Positions 9,401 to 17,581 of a stretch of 64,000 nucleotides of DNA are shown one piece after another. The stretch comes from Verrucomicrobiales bacterium (GTDB taxonomy: Bacteria > Verrucomicrobiota > Verrucomicrobiia > Verrucomicrobiales > DEV007), in contig JAEUHH010000120.1 in NCBI GenBank assembly GCA_016795505.1, forward strand, positions 1 through 64,000. Direction: 5' to 3'. A model generated the notes under the pieces. The model was not told the DNA's origin, made no database searches, and worked only from the letters and a program-made list of their open reading frames with translations. Every line of letters starts with the position of its first letter. The stretch's first letter is position 1. The position numbers and the translations under genes are program-made.

Positions 9401-10241
9401 CCGCCCGGCGATGGATCGTCAGCTCGTCCAGCCAGCCCGAGAAGCTGTGGGCCGCGCCCCGCGTCGAACCCGTCCCGATGACCAGATCATCCGCATCCGA
9501 GACCGGCGGCAGAGCCGTCGCTCCGCCCATGTCCCACGTGCCTTTCGTCTCCCGGCCATCGATGAAGGCCCGCAGGCTGTCAGCCTTACCATAGGTGTAG
9601 GACACCGCCACGTGGTGCCAGCCCGACTCCGGCACCACCGCCGTGCTCCACCAGCGGTGCCAGTCCCGCTTTTTCGTCTCCGGATGCTCGCTGGAGAACA
9701 GAAAACCCAATTGTGCCCCTGCGCCCGTGCCCTGGAGCCGCACCGCATAGTTTTGGTTCGACTCCCCGAGGTTCTGCCCCAGCTTGCCGTGGCGACCCTT
9801 TCCGACCAGGTAAGCCGCCTGACCCTTGCCGATCGACTTCACCTTCACCCAGGCCTCCACCGTGATCGATTCCCCTTGGCGAAAACGGATGTCCACCGGG
9901 CCGCCCTTTTCCTGGTCACGCACCACGATCCAGCCATCCGCGCCCGGGAAAGTGCCCGCCCGGTTGTCCCCCGCATGATCCGGGTAGCGCGGCGCCCGCG
10001 GACCCGGTGCCGGCGGATCGGCCGGCTTGGCCTTGCCCTGCCACTCGCCCGGCTCCTGCGCCCCATCAAAACGCCAGCGCAGCACCACTCCGTCATCTTC
10101 GGTCGCCTCCGCGGCATGGAGCCGTCCAGACGTCGGACCGTCGGAAAGAAATGCCGCCGCAACAGCTGCGATCGCGAGGACCGGGAAACCGCCCCCCAGT
10201 GAGAGACGCGGCGAGGGCCAGAACCGGAAAGGGGAATTCAT
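6462..10241 (-). CDS. LamG-PSCyt1-DUF1549-DUF1553 fusion
   Basis: An exported protein of about 1259 residues. The ATG at 10241 is preferred over an in-frame GTG two codons earlier because it begins a signal peptide (FPVLAIAAVAAAFLSDG). Domains in order: a LamG/concanavalin A-like domain (about 45-290; WHHVAVSYTYGKADSLRAFI, FSGWLDELTIHRRAV), a beta-rich linker region (about 300-560), PSCyt1 with KCYDCHQGG (about 580-690), DUF1549 with KCARCHD (about 700-900) and DUF1553 (VMANRVWQRLMGRGIV, PSHPELLAWLGRRL) to the end. LamG suggests glycan binding; the cytochrome c motifs suggest electron transfer. The DUF1501 partner follows at 5105-6391. Confidence 0.88.
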   Translation of the reverse strand: MNSPFRFWPSPRLSLGGGFPVLAIAAVAAAFLSDGPTSGRLHAAEATEDDGVVLRWRFDGAQEPGEWQGKAKPADPPAPGPRAPRYPDHAGDNRAGTFPGADGWIVVRDQEKGGPVDIRFRQGESITVEAWVKVKSIGKGQAAYLVGKGRHGKLGQNLGESNQNYAVRLQGTGAGAQLGFLFSSEHPETKKRDWHRWWSTAVVPESGWHHVAVSYTYGKADSLRAFIDGRETKGTWDMGGATALPPVSDADDLVIGTGSTRGAAHSFSGWLDELTIHRRAVAPEVLMARYQHVPPPPAVTPEMVPADGVLVQISEKGVPEANGWPEDPEVTETYRETAFGFFEAPQKYVATGVRADRANPHLFRAAAMVRLPAGKHRLLLRGRGAARLLIDGQKVLETPPRPGDTGGHGLVSAQDEYLNLGPDFRFVPPGNREKWTEYASDGREHFVVLETMVGYVSGKSKMRPELGETVAAISLAGETGWWLLAPGDRRIPYTDAGWAAYEAERRTWLAGVNAEARAAKRAEHAGYWAKRRDAAQAWLASVEPVAVPPLPTGYPAHNEIDHFIGDRIARVAAESTEAKSGSVDYFKQVRPLLEAKCYDCHQGGKAKGGLQLDRHAAALKGGKSDGPAIVPGDSAGSPLIWRLKPDEAGDDIMPPKGEPLSAAEVALLEKWVEEGAAWPQFEVSDFKPTNLTDDLTFLRRVSLDTVGVPPTEAEIEAFLADDPKTRRTAAIDRLLADARWADHWTGYWQDVLAENPNIINPTLNNTGPFRWWIHESLLDNKPVDLFVTELIRMEGSERFGGPAGFGTASQNDVPMAEKGIIVGAAFLGVEMKCARCHDAPAHESKQEDLFQLAALLKEGPVDVPATSSVPMDRIHQSGRKPLIEVTLKPGSKVEPGWPFDRFCDEKTALTLAEDPADPRDRLAALITAPQNERFAQVMANRVWQRLMGRGIVASVADWEKGEPSHPELLAWLGRRLIASGYDVKALARDILRSHAYQRAVDPEAQETGPLYIAPAPRRLGAEQIVDSLFSATGKPFRLEEVSLDLDSVRVYSNSITLGQPRRAWMLASTSNERDRPSLSLPRIQAVASVMETFGWRGARQDPVSVRSTESNVLQPAILANGTMGVWLTRLSDDHGITRLALEDQPLDRFLDRLYLRLLTRQPSAEEKERYHALLADGYESRIVPEANRPAPKAEGPRRPERYVTWSNHLDGPANTLAQEKEAAARRGDPPTAALAEDWRLRLEDVLWALLNAPEWVYAP

Positions 10242-10399
10242 GCCCACATCCTACACCCGGACCGGGTCCCGCGGCACCCTCGACCGCGTACCACTTTCGG
10301 GGTGGCCCGATCGCGTGCCCGGCCGCCCCGCCCCGGTGGTCAATGGGTCGGACATCATCGGGGTGGGGCATCCAAACCGTGGACGGCCCCGGAGTCTTC

Positions 10400-10517
10400 G
10401 ATGAGACCCTCTTTGATCGGCGATCAAAGAGGGTTCGATCGGAAATCGGGCGGCCCAGGCCTGGTCTGGACGCGGATCAAACCCGGTTGACTCGCCGATG
10501 AAACCGGGTTGAACTGG
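10400..10517. repeat. Dispersed palindromic repeat, locus 1 (four units)
   Basis: The 334-bp gap between divergent genes (10242-10575) holds no gene but contains two pairs of short units. The first pair (10400-10442) includes a 27-bp perfect palindrome: arms 10407-10419 and 10421-10433 around a single G. The second pair (10474-10517) has the cores AAACCCGGTTGA and AAACCGGGTTGA facing each other. All units share the pattern GATCnAAnnnGGGTT / CGATCGG found at five other places in the window. The core bases differ between pairs but stay complementary within a pair, which points to selection for a hairpin. Confidence 0.75.
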
Positions 10518-10575
10518 CAGCCGGGACTCTTTCCCGCTCCTTCCCCGTGGCCCAATCACCCCGCCCATCCGACCG

Positions 10576-11283
10576 ATGATCCGCCGCCGACCGCTCCTCT
10601 CCATCCTGGCCGCCCTCTCGGTGGTCGACGCCACGGCGCCGGCTGCCGAGGTGGACTATGAAAAGGATCTGCTGCCCATCCTGATGGCCAAGTGCGCAGA
10701 CTGCCACAGCGATCAGGAGGGAATGGCCAAAGGGGGGCTGAAATTTGACAACGTGAGCCATTTCCGATCCCAGTTCGGCGAGGGCAAAAGCTGGGTGGTA
10801 CCGGGGAATTGGGACGCCAGCCAGCTCTTCCTCACCGTCTTCCGCCCCTCGGACGACAAGGCGGCGATGCCGCCGAAGGGCAAGGGCGAGCGCCTGAATC
10901 TGGATGAGGTGCGGCTGGTGATGCAGTGGATCGCCGACGGCGCGCCGATCGACGGCGAGCGCGGTCCGCGGGGCTCGATGCCGGAAAAGATTGAGGATCT
11001 TTTTCTCGACCTCCCGCCGGATCTGGCGGAGAAGCTGCGCCAGGAATTGTCGGTGAAACCCGGCACGACTCCGACGTCATCGTCGCCCGCGGCCTCCGCT
11101 CCGCCAAAGGAGGAAGCCTGGACCAATCGCGAGGGTCGCACCATCCGCGCCACCCTGCTGCGGGTGGAGGGCGAGACCGCGGTGTTGCGCCTACCCGACG
11201 GACGCGAAGTGCCCTACCCGCTGGCCCAGCTTTCCCCCGAGAGCCAGTCCCGTGCCCGCGAGGTCGCTGGAGCGATGAAGTGA
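10576..11283 (+). CDS. Small exported cytochrome c (PSCyt1) with SHD1-like tail
   Basis: A 235-residue protein with a signal peptide (LLSILAALSVVDATAPAAE). A PSCyt1-type cytochrome c domain follows, with KCADCHSD at about residues 39-46, GWVVPG-like spacing and AAMPPKG near residue 97, and the closing segment RLVMQWIADGAPID. A proline/serine/threonine-rich linker then leads to a C-terminal SHD1-like beta domain (TNREGRTIRATLLRVEGETA, then LPDGREVPYPLAQLSPES). It lacks DUF1549 and DUF1553, so it resembles a stand-alone version of the haem domain. It lies divergent from the fusion at 6462-10241 across the repeat cluster. Confidence 0.85.
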   Translation: MIRRRPLLSILAALSVVDATAPAAEVDYEKDLLPILMAKCADCHSDQEGMAKGGLKFDNVSHFRSQFGEGKSWVVPGNWDASQLFLTVFRPSDDKAAMPPKGKGERLNLDEVRLVMQWIADGAPIDGERGPRGSMPEKIEDLFLDLPPDLAEKLRQELSVKPGTTPTSSSPAASAPPKEEAWTNREGRTIRATLLRVEGETAVLRLPDGREVPYPLAQLSPESQSRAREVAGAMK

Positions 11284-11303
11284 CGGGCCCCAGTCCCGCG
11301 GCG

Positions 11304-12557
11304 TCACTGCTCGCTGGCTTCGAAGGGGGGGCCGCCGAGCAGATGGGCGAGGACTTCGCCAGCGAGATACAGGGAGCCGGTGACGAGGATGGGAGCCTCG
11401 TCATCACCATCCGCGGCGGCGAGGGCTTCGGCGGCGGAGGCGGCGGTGGTCCAGGGGATGCCGGACAGGGTCGCGGTGGAATCGGCGACGACGGATAGCC
11501 AGGCGGCGATCAATTCTTCGACCGTGAGGCCACGGGAGGAGGCCACTTTCACGAAAATCCACCGGGCGACGAGCGGCGCAAGGCGGCGCAGGGTCTCGGC
11601 GGTGTCTTTTTGGGCGACGCCGCCGAAGATCACGGTGGCCCGGGTGTCGGGTCCGCGATCCTCGCGCCAGGTGTGGGCGAGCACGGCGGCGGCATGGGCA
11701 TTGTGGGCGCCGTCGATGGTGATGCGGTCTCCGATGCGCTGGTAGCGGGCAGGCCACTCGACGCGGGCGAGGCCGGTGGCAAGGGCGGCGGCGGGCAGAC
11801 CGGGGTACAGCGTGGTGACGGCGGCGGCGGCGAGGGCGGCATTGGCCCGCTGGTGGGCGCCGGTCAGGGCGCCGGGGACGGGCGGGGCGTCATCGGGCTC
11901 GATCCAGCGTAGCGGGGCGCCTTTCTCCCGTGCGGCGGCGGCGATGACGGTGGCGGCTTCGTCGGGCTGCACGGCGGAGAGCACGGGCCGGCCGGGCTCG
12001 ATGATGCCGGCTTTCTCTCCGGCGATGGCGGCGAGGGTGTCGCCGAGCCACTGGGTGTGGTCGAGGCCGATGGGGGTGATGACGGAGACGTCGGAGGTCA
12101 GGGCGTTGGTCGCGTCGAGGCGGCCCCCCATGCCGGTCTCGAGCACGATGACGTCGCAACCGGATTCGACGAAGTGCCCGATGGCGAGGGCGAGGGTGAT
12201 CTCGAAGAAGGTCGGGTGGGGTTCGCGGCCCTCCAGATGCCGGCGGATGCGGGTGAGGCCGGCGGCAACGGCGGCCTCGGGGATCAGGGCGCCATCGACC
12301 CGGATGCGCTCGCGGAACGTGACGAGGTGGGGCGAGGTGAACAGCCCGCAGCGGTGGCCGGCCGCGCGCAGGATGGCGTCGCTCATGGCGCAGACGGAGC
12401 CTTTGCCGTTGGTGCCGGCGACGTGGAGCACGCGGCGGCCGTCGAGGGCACGGTCGAGCCCCAGGCCGGCCAGCAGGTCGCGCATGGGATCCAGGCCCAG
12501 CTTGATCCCGAAGAGCTGGGTGGCGTAGAGCCAGTCGATGGCCTCGTCGTAGGTCAC
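11304..12557 (-). CDS. folC: Folylpolyglutamate / dihydrofolate synthase
   Basis: FolC adds glutamate to folates and, in bifunctional forms, makes dihydrofolate from dihydropteroate. The protein begins VTYDEAIDWLYATQLFGIKL, the usual FolC opening. The ATP-binding loop HVAGTNGKGSVCAM follows at about 45, then FTSPHLVTFRERIRVDG, ETGMGGRLDATNAL and GEKAGIIEPGRPV. The frame stays open up to 12635, which would overlap accD by 14 bp. The GTG at 12557 gives a protein of 417 residues matching the family start, so it is used here; the upstream residues are proline-rich and unlike FolC. It follows accD on the same strand, an arrangement common in bacteria. Confidence 0.92.
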   Translation of the reverse strand: MTYDEAIDWLYATQLFGIKLGLDPMRDLLAGLGLDRALDGRRVLHVAGTNGKGSVCAMSDAILRAAGHRCGLFTSPHLVTFRERIRVDGALIPEAAVAAGLTRIRRHLEGREPHPTFFEITLALAIGHFVESGCDVIVLETGMGGRLDATNALTSDVSVITPIGLDHTQWLGDTLAAIAGEKAGIIEPGRPVLSAVQPDEAATVIAAAAREKGAPLRWIEPDDAPPVPGALTGAHQRANAALAAAAVTTLYPGLPAAALATGLARVEWPARYQRIGDRITIDGAHNAHAAAVLAHTWREDRGPDTRATVIFGGVAQKDTAETLRRLAPLVARWIFVKVASSRGLTVEELIAAWLSVVADSTATLSGIPWTTAASAAEALAAADGDDEAPILVTGSLYLAGEVLAHLLGGPPFEASEQ

Positions 12558-12621
12558 CGGGGCAACGGCGGGAGGCGGCGGACAGGGAAAAAGGGTCCCC
12601 GAACCCGCAGCCGGGTCGCGG

Positions 12622-13476
12622 TCAGGCAGCAGCACCGGAGCGCGCGCGGGGCAGCATGAACTTGAGCAGGCGGCTGAGCCGGTCGCGCATGTCGGCGCGG
12701 GAGACGATGAGGTCCACCAAGCCGTGCTCCATCATGAACTCGGCGGTCTGGAAGCCGGGCGGCAGATTCTGGTGGGTGGTCTCTTTGACGACGCGGGGGC
12801 CGGCAAAGCCGATCATGCACTTTGGCTCGGCGATGATCACATCGCCCAGGGTGGCGAAGCTCGCGGTGACGCCGCCGGTGGTCGGGTGGGTGAGCACAGC
12901 GATGTAGGGCAGGCCGGCCTCGGCATGGAGGGCGAGGGCGCCGCTGGTCTTGGCCATCTGCATGAGGCTCAGGATGCCTTCGTGCATGCGGGCGCCACCG
13001 GAGGCACAGACGACGATGACGCCGCGTTTCTCGGCGGTGGCCAGCTCGATGGCGCGGGTGATTTTCTCACCGACGACGGAGCCCATCGAGGCGCCGAGGA
13101 AGCGGAAATCCATGACCGCCAGCACGACGGGCGAACCGGCGATGGTGGCCTTGCCGGAGACGATGGCGTCGCGGAGGCCGGTCTTTTGCTGGTAGCTTTT
13201 GATCTTGTCGTTGTAGGACTTGAAGCCGAGGGCATCGACGCTCTCCAGCTTGGCGTCGATCTCCTCGAAGGAACCGGGATCGCAGAGCATCTCGATGCGC
13301 TCGCCGGAGGTCATGGTGAAATGGTAGTCGCACTTCGGGCACACCCGGAAGCGCTGTTTCATGTCCACTTCGTGGATGATGGCCTTGCACTCGGGGCAGT
13401 TGTGCCAGAGGCCCTCGGGCATGTCTTTCTTTTTCGTGCCGAGGGAGCTGATGGAGCGACGCTTGAAGATGGGCAT
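12622..13476 (-). CDS. accD: Acetyl-CoA carboxylase carboxyltransferase beta subunit
   Basis: AccD pairs with AccA to move the carboxyl group from biotin to acetyl-CoA, the first step of fatty acid synthesis. The 284 residues show the N-terminal zinc ribbon (CPECKAIIHEV and CPKCDYHF), the FEEIDAKLESVDALGFKSY segment, and the crotonase-like core with FLGASMGSVVGEKI, VCASGGARMHEG, LTHPTTGGVTASFA and EPKCMIGFAGPRVV. Length and order match the family. It ends just before folC and is preceded on the same strand by a ComF-like gene, so all three may be read together. Confidence 0.96.
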   Translation of the reverse strand: MPIFKRRSISSLGTKKKDMPEGLWHNCPECKAIIHEVDMKQRFRVCPKCDYHFTMTSGERIEMLCDPGSFEEIDAKLESVDALGFKSYNDKIKSYQQKTGLRDAIVSGKATIAGSPVVLAVMDFRFLGASMGSVVGEKITRAIELATAEKRGVIVVCASGGARMHEGILSLMQMAKTSGALALHAEAGLPYIAVLTHPTTGGVTASFATLGDVIIAEPKCMIGFAGPRVVKETTHQNLPPGFQTAEFMMEHGLVDLIVSRADMRDRLSRLLKFMLPRARSGAAA

Positions 13477-13550
13477 GGCGGGAAAGTGGGTTGTGGAGGT
13501 GTGGATGGGACCGGCCGCGGGGCGACAGGGGCGGGTCGTTGGGATTCACT

Positions 13551-14363
13551 CTAGCCACGTACCACGGTAATCACAACCACCTTTGCGGCCCCGCCGGTCT
13601 CGACGAGGACGCGGGCGCATTCGGCGGCCGTGGCACCGGTGGTGAGGACGTCGTCGACCAGCAGCACGGATCGCCCGGCGATGCGCGAGCGCAGGCGGCG
13701 GCCCGGGGCGAGGGCGAAGGCGCCCTGAAGATTCGAGAGCCGGTCGCCGCGATCCAGCGCCGCCTGGTGGCCGGTGTGGCGCACCCGGCGCAGGGCGGGG
13801 GTCAAGTCGAAGGCATCGCCGACGGAACGCCGCAGCACGCGGCAAAGCTCGGCGGCCTGATTGAAGCCGCGATCCCGGAGTCGGCGGCCGTGCAGGGGCA
13901 CGGGCACCAGCGTCCAGCGCTCGCCGGCGGCGAGGCTCCCGGCGAGCCGGTCATCGGTCAGGGCGCCGCGCAGCAACTCGCCGAGCAGGGCACAGAGGGC
14001 GTGCTGGCGACCGTATTTGAACCGGTGGATCAGCTCACGGGCCAGTCCCTCGTTGCGATAGGCTCCGACCGCGAAGTCGAAAGCCAGGTCGAGGTCGGCG
14101 CAATTCCCGCAGCGGAACCGGGCCACGGCCTCTGACACTTCGCCGGCATAGCTCTGGCCGCAGACGCCGCAATAGGGTGGCGCGATGCGATGCAGTCGAC
14201 CTTCACAGGGCTGGCACAGCCAGGTACGGTCTGCGTCGCCATCGCCATCGAGCGGCTCCTCACAGCCGGCACAGTTCCGCGGGTAAAGCAGGCCGAGGAA
14301 CCCGCCTGTCAGGGCTGAGGCTACGCGGTAGGGGAGCGATGTCTGGGCCCGGGACGTTGTCAC
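13551..14363 (-). CDS. ComF-family phosphoribosyltransferase
   Basis: A ComF-like protein of about 270 residues, a family tied to DNA uptake or primosome restart. The N-terminal zinc-finger part has CAGCEEP, CQPCEGRLHRI, CGVCGQSY and CGNCADLD. The phosphoribosyltransferase part has HRFKYGRQHALC, LVPVPLHGRRLRDRGFNQA and the PRPP loop VLLVDDVLTTGATAAECA. The frame is open up to 14549, but the extra N-terminus would run through a palindromic repeat (14437-14487), so the GTG at 14363 is chosen. accD begins 74 bp downstream. Confidence 0.88.
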   Translation of the reverse strand: MTTSRAQTSLPYRVASALTGGFLGLLYPRNCAGCEEPLDGDGDADRTWLCQPCEGRLHRIAPPYCGVCGQSYAGEVSEAVARFRCGNCADLDLAFDFAVGAYRNEGLARELIHRFKYGRQHALCALLGELLRGALTDDRLAGSLAAGERWTLVPVPLHGRRLRDRGFNQAAELCRVLRRSVGDAFDLTPALRRVRHTGHQAALDRGDRLSNLQGAFALAPGRRLRSRIAGRSVLLVDDVLTTGATAAECARVLVETGGAAKVVVITVVRG

Positions 14364-14436
14364 GGCACAGAAAAAAGTGGTGGAAGTCAGGAAGGGCCAC
14401 CCAACCGTCGGATCATCCGTCAGCCGACTGGCTAGG

Positions 14437-14487
14437 TTTCCGAACAAACAGGGTATCATCTGAAATGCAACCCTGTTGGATCGAAAA
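14437..14487. repeat. Dispersed palindromic repeat, locus 2
   Basis: This is the main feature of the roughly 400-bp gap between comF and the gene starting at 14761. Facing cores AACAGGGT (14447-14454) and ACCCTGTT (14470-14477) are separated by 15 bp. The outer flanks TTTCCGA and TCGAAAA are partly complementary. It is the closest relative of the copy at 23030. No gene was supported in the rest of the gap; the open frame from 14602 to 14760 is taken as untranslated. Confidence 0.72.
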
Positions 14488-14760
14488 CAGACTCTGGAGA
14501 ATCGAACCCAAGCAGTAAGTCCCTGCCGTTGAGTCGCAAACGCCGACACCGTAGTACCGCCGCCCGTTCACTCCCTCCCAAATGGTGTTCCTGCCGCCTG
14601 ATTGGACCGCAGCGCGAACGTGGAAACCTCCGCAAAACCGATTGACCGGAGTGCCTTACTCGGCAGAAAATGGCCCGGAATGAGCCGTCTCAAACATATC
14701 CTCTCCCAAGTATTCCCCCCATCCAGCAACAGTCCCATCGCCACGACGCGGGAGGGAAAG

Positions 14761-17565
14761 ATGGGCTCGCCGAGACGTTGGGGTATCCGTTTTCTCCTCA
14801 TGGCCATTTGTTTCGGTGGGATCTTCGCATCGAAGTCATTGGCAGCTTCTGGCGTGGTGATCTACAAGAACACCGATCAGTCGGGTGACGCCACCGCGCG
14901 CGGCCTGGCTTTCGTCAAAATGGAGCAGTTTCCCCAAGTGACGAATTTCACCATCGGGACAGGGGAAACTTTTCGGATCCTGAACCAGAGAATCGCGGGG
15001 ATCGTCTCAACGCCCGACTTGAGTCGCGCGACACTTGTGGATGAGGCTGGTTTCACGAGCCTGCGAACCAAGATGGGCGAGATCGCCGCAATGCAGCAGC
15101 GCTTTCCCAAAGCACGGGCCGACCTGGAGCCTCTGAGGGCAGAATATGATCGCGCCCTCCAGATGATCGCCAGCGGCAATGTGCTCTCGGCAGGACGCTG
15201 GATGTCTCGGGAGAATTATCAGCGCGAAGCGGCAGCCGGACAGGGAAAGAAGGTGGATTTGGTGGTCGACGGAAAGCAGCTGACGGGTGCCCAGGTTCGT
15301 TCAAGGAACGGAGGTTCCGTGGTCATTGCCCACTCCGGTGGAGTGGCTTCGATTCCCATCGAAAAACTCTCGGATGAACAGATCAGGCTCTTGAATTCCA
15401 CCTCGATGACCGTGGTGATTGATCGCACCGCTGTGCCGCAGCCTCCGGCAATGAGTACTGCCACCGTTCCGGTGCCGACGCCTGCGGCAACGACCACCAC
15501 GATTCCGCCATCTCCGAACCCGGTGTCGATCGGGATGGTGACACCGGCTCCACCACCTCCCGTAGACGCACCTCAGTCGCCGATGATGCCTCCGATCATC
15601 CGACACTTTCCGGTGGGAAACGATGCCGATGACAGGCCGACGGAGCCGCAACGGGTTCCCATCGATCGCACCCGAGAGCCGGTTGCGGGCGTGATCGATG
15701 ACTTGAAACTATGGAATCCCACGGAAAAGGAATCCTTCGAAATGAGGCCGCTGGGACTCTTCCGCTTGGAACTCGCGCATCACAAAGCGATGGGCTTGCT
15801 GGGTGATCTGAAGGGTGAGGCCCACGAGCGAATGCTGGAAGCCATTCGCCAACAAGCTCTTATCAAGTTGGAAATGGAATCCAAGGAGCGCGCCGCGGAT
15901 ATGCTCGTGACGATCCCGACCCATTCCCAGGTTCCGGCTTCGGAAAAGCCGCAGCGGGTCCAACCCATCACCTCGGCAACCGAACTCGATGTCCCACTCG
16001 GAGCCCTGCCACCAGAGTACGCGGCCTTCGTCCGCCTCATCGCCGATCCTTGGACTAGCCAGGCGGAAGACGCAGTCAACCTCGTGGAGATGATGCCTCC
16101 AAGCACTTGGATCAAGCCTGTGCAGGATTTAGAAGCGGTAGGTCACCCGCTGGTGGCCAAGACCGTGGAAGATCTGAAAAGAAGCATCGATGCGGTGGAG
16201 TTGACCGAGGCTCAGCATGCCCAATTCATGGAGGGTACTTACAACAATATCTGGGAGACGGCGGATACGGCGGCAAATGGCGGCTTTGCAACGACAGATG
16301 CCCAAGGAAGGATGTTGCGGGACGATGGAGCGACCGCCGTAATGGGATCCATTCTGGAGGCCGGCTTCTTTTCGATCGCCAGTGCGATAGGGCGGACGAT
16401 GGTGGGGACCCCGGAAGATCGGTTCACGCAGGCGAGATTGGATGCCATGGGTGCTCTCTTTGGTGAACTACCGAAGATTTATCCGCCGACTCCCCCAGCA
16501 CCCGGTTTGATCACTCCTGAGATCACCCAAGAAAGTATCGCTCTGGTCAACACAAGCGGCCGCGATCTCACCCAAGTGACGATCAAACTGGTCAGCGTTC
16601 ATTTCATTTCGGCGCCATACGACTTCGGTATGAGACAGGTTTTTGTCCCCCGGCTGGCCAAGGGCGAGAAAATCCATCTCAAACCAGAGATGCGACGTCT
16701 TTTTCGCGAGGAGGGTTGGAAAGAACGGGAAGCTCGGCCGGGGTCGGCGTCGATTGTACACAACCCGGAGGAAGCCTGGGCTTATGGTGCGGGTGGTACC
16801 GTTTCCGCGAAAGTGACGGCCTACGCGCTGGAAGGCCATGAGATCGAACGGGTGGTCACCTTCCCCGAGAATGCGGTGCGCACAGCCAAGTGCGAACTTG
16901 ATGATGCGCTCAGGACACTGGGTACGCCCGGCAATCAATCGGGAGATCATCAATGGGCAATCAACACAGCCAGACGGGTCATCTCGATGATTCCGCCCGG
17001 TCACCCGCTGGGGGCGGAAGCCGCCTTTTTGATCAATAGCCCGGCGGCGGCGGCGGAAAAAGGAAAAGCCATGGTCACCGAGGCCATCCTGAAACGGATT
17101 GTCGGCACCTACAAAGGTTCTTACGAGATGACATGGGGCATCCAACCGGTGCAAGGCCACAAGATCCCCCCCGGGCAACTGGATGCGCAGATCACGGAGA
17201 TTGGCACATCCGTGTCTGACGGGCAGCAGAAGATCGATTCGGCGATCCAGCTCGATATCACCGGCTTCACACCCGAAGGCTACCTCGGCGGGGTGTTGTC
17301 GTCACCAAACGATCCAAAACTGCAGCGGCGGGTGATAGCCAAGGCGCCCGTGAAAGAGGAGATGGACTTTACTCTGGAGTTCATTCCCGCTCCTGGCGAA
17401 CCGGCATCGCTATCCCTGGTTGATTCACATCTCACCCAGTGTTTTACGCGCCTCTTCCTCGTGTTTGCCGACGGGCAGCTCAACAATCCGAGCGCCATCG
17501 CCGGCGCGGGTCAGTTTGAGGTGGAATGTGACATGACTCTTTCGAAAGAGGTTCCCGAAGAGTAA
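14761..17565 (+). CDS. Large secreted protein with SHD1-like domain, function unknown
   Basis: A protein of about 934 residues that matches no family I can name as a whole. The ATG at 14761 is preceded by a purine-rich GAGGGAAAG and starts a signal peptide (IRFLLMAICFGGIFASKSLA); the frame is open from 14602 but that part looks untranslated. About residues 161-213 resemble an SHD1-like beta domain (VVIAHSGGVASIPIEKLSDE). A proline/threonine-rich linker (about 220-290) and a long mostly helical region follow, then a C-terminal beta-rich part. It converges on the TIR-WD40 gene with only 16 bp between the stops. It may be an unrelated envelope protein or belong with that pair. Confidence 0.75.
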   Translation: MGSPRRWGIRFLLMAICFGGIFASKSLAASGVVIYKNTDQSGDATARGLAFVKMEQFPQVTNFTIGTGETFRILNQRIAGIVSTPDLSRATLVDEAGFTSLRTKMGEIAAMQQRFPKARADLEPLRAEYDRALQMIASGNVLSAGRWMSRENYQREAAAGQGKKVDLVVDGKQLTGAQVRSRNGGSVVIAHSGGVASIPIEKLSDEQIRLLNSTSMTVVIDRTAVPQPPAMSTATVPVPTPAATTTTIPPSPNPVSIGMVTPAPPPPVDAPQSPMMPPIIRHFPVGNDADDRPTEPQRVPIDRTREPVAGVIDDLKLWNPTEKESFEMRPLGLFRLELAHHKAMGLLGDLKGEAHERMLEAIRQQALIKLEMESKERAADMLVTIPTHSQVPASEKPQRVQPITSATELDVPLGALPPEYAAFVRLIADPWTSQAEDAVNLVEMMPPSTWIKPVQDLEAVGHPLVAKTVEDLKRSIDAVELTEAQHAQFMEGTYNNIWETADTAANGGFATTDAQGRMLRDDGATAVMGSILEAGFFSIASAIGRTMVGTPEDRFTQARLDAMGALFGELPKIYPPTPPAPGLITPEITQESIALVNTSGRDLTQVTIKLVSVHFISAPYDFGMRQVFVPRLAKGEKIHLKPEMRRLFREEGWKEREARPGSASIVHNPEEAWAYGAGGTVSAKVTAYALEGHEIERVVTFPENAVRTAKCELDDALRTLGTPGNQSGDHQWAINTARRVISMIPPGHPLGAEAAFLINSPAAAAEKGKAMVTEAILKRIVGTYKGSYEMTWGIQPVQGHKIPPGQLDAQITEIGTSVSDGQQKIDSAIQLDITGFTPEGYLGGVLSSPNDPKLQRRVIAKAPVKEEMDFTLEFIPAPGEPASLSLVDSHLTQCFTRLFLVFADGQLNNPSAIAGAGQFEVECDMTLSKEVPEE

Positions 17566-17581
17566 GCCAGCCAAAGGCAAG

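Noticed and set aside
8397-10202. 601-residue plus-strand frame opposite the LamG-PSCyt1 fusion
   Set aside because: Arginine/proline-rich shadow of a well-supported gene on the other strand.
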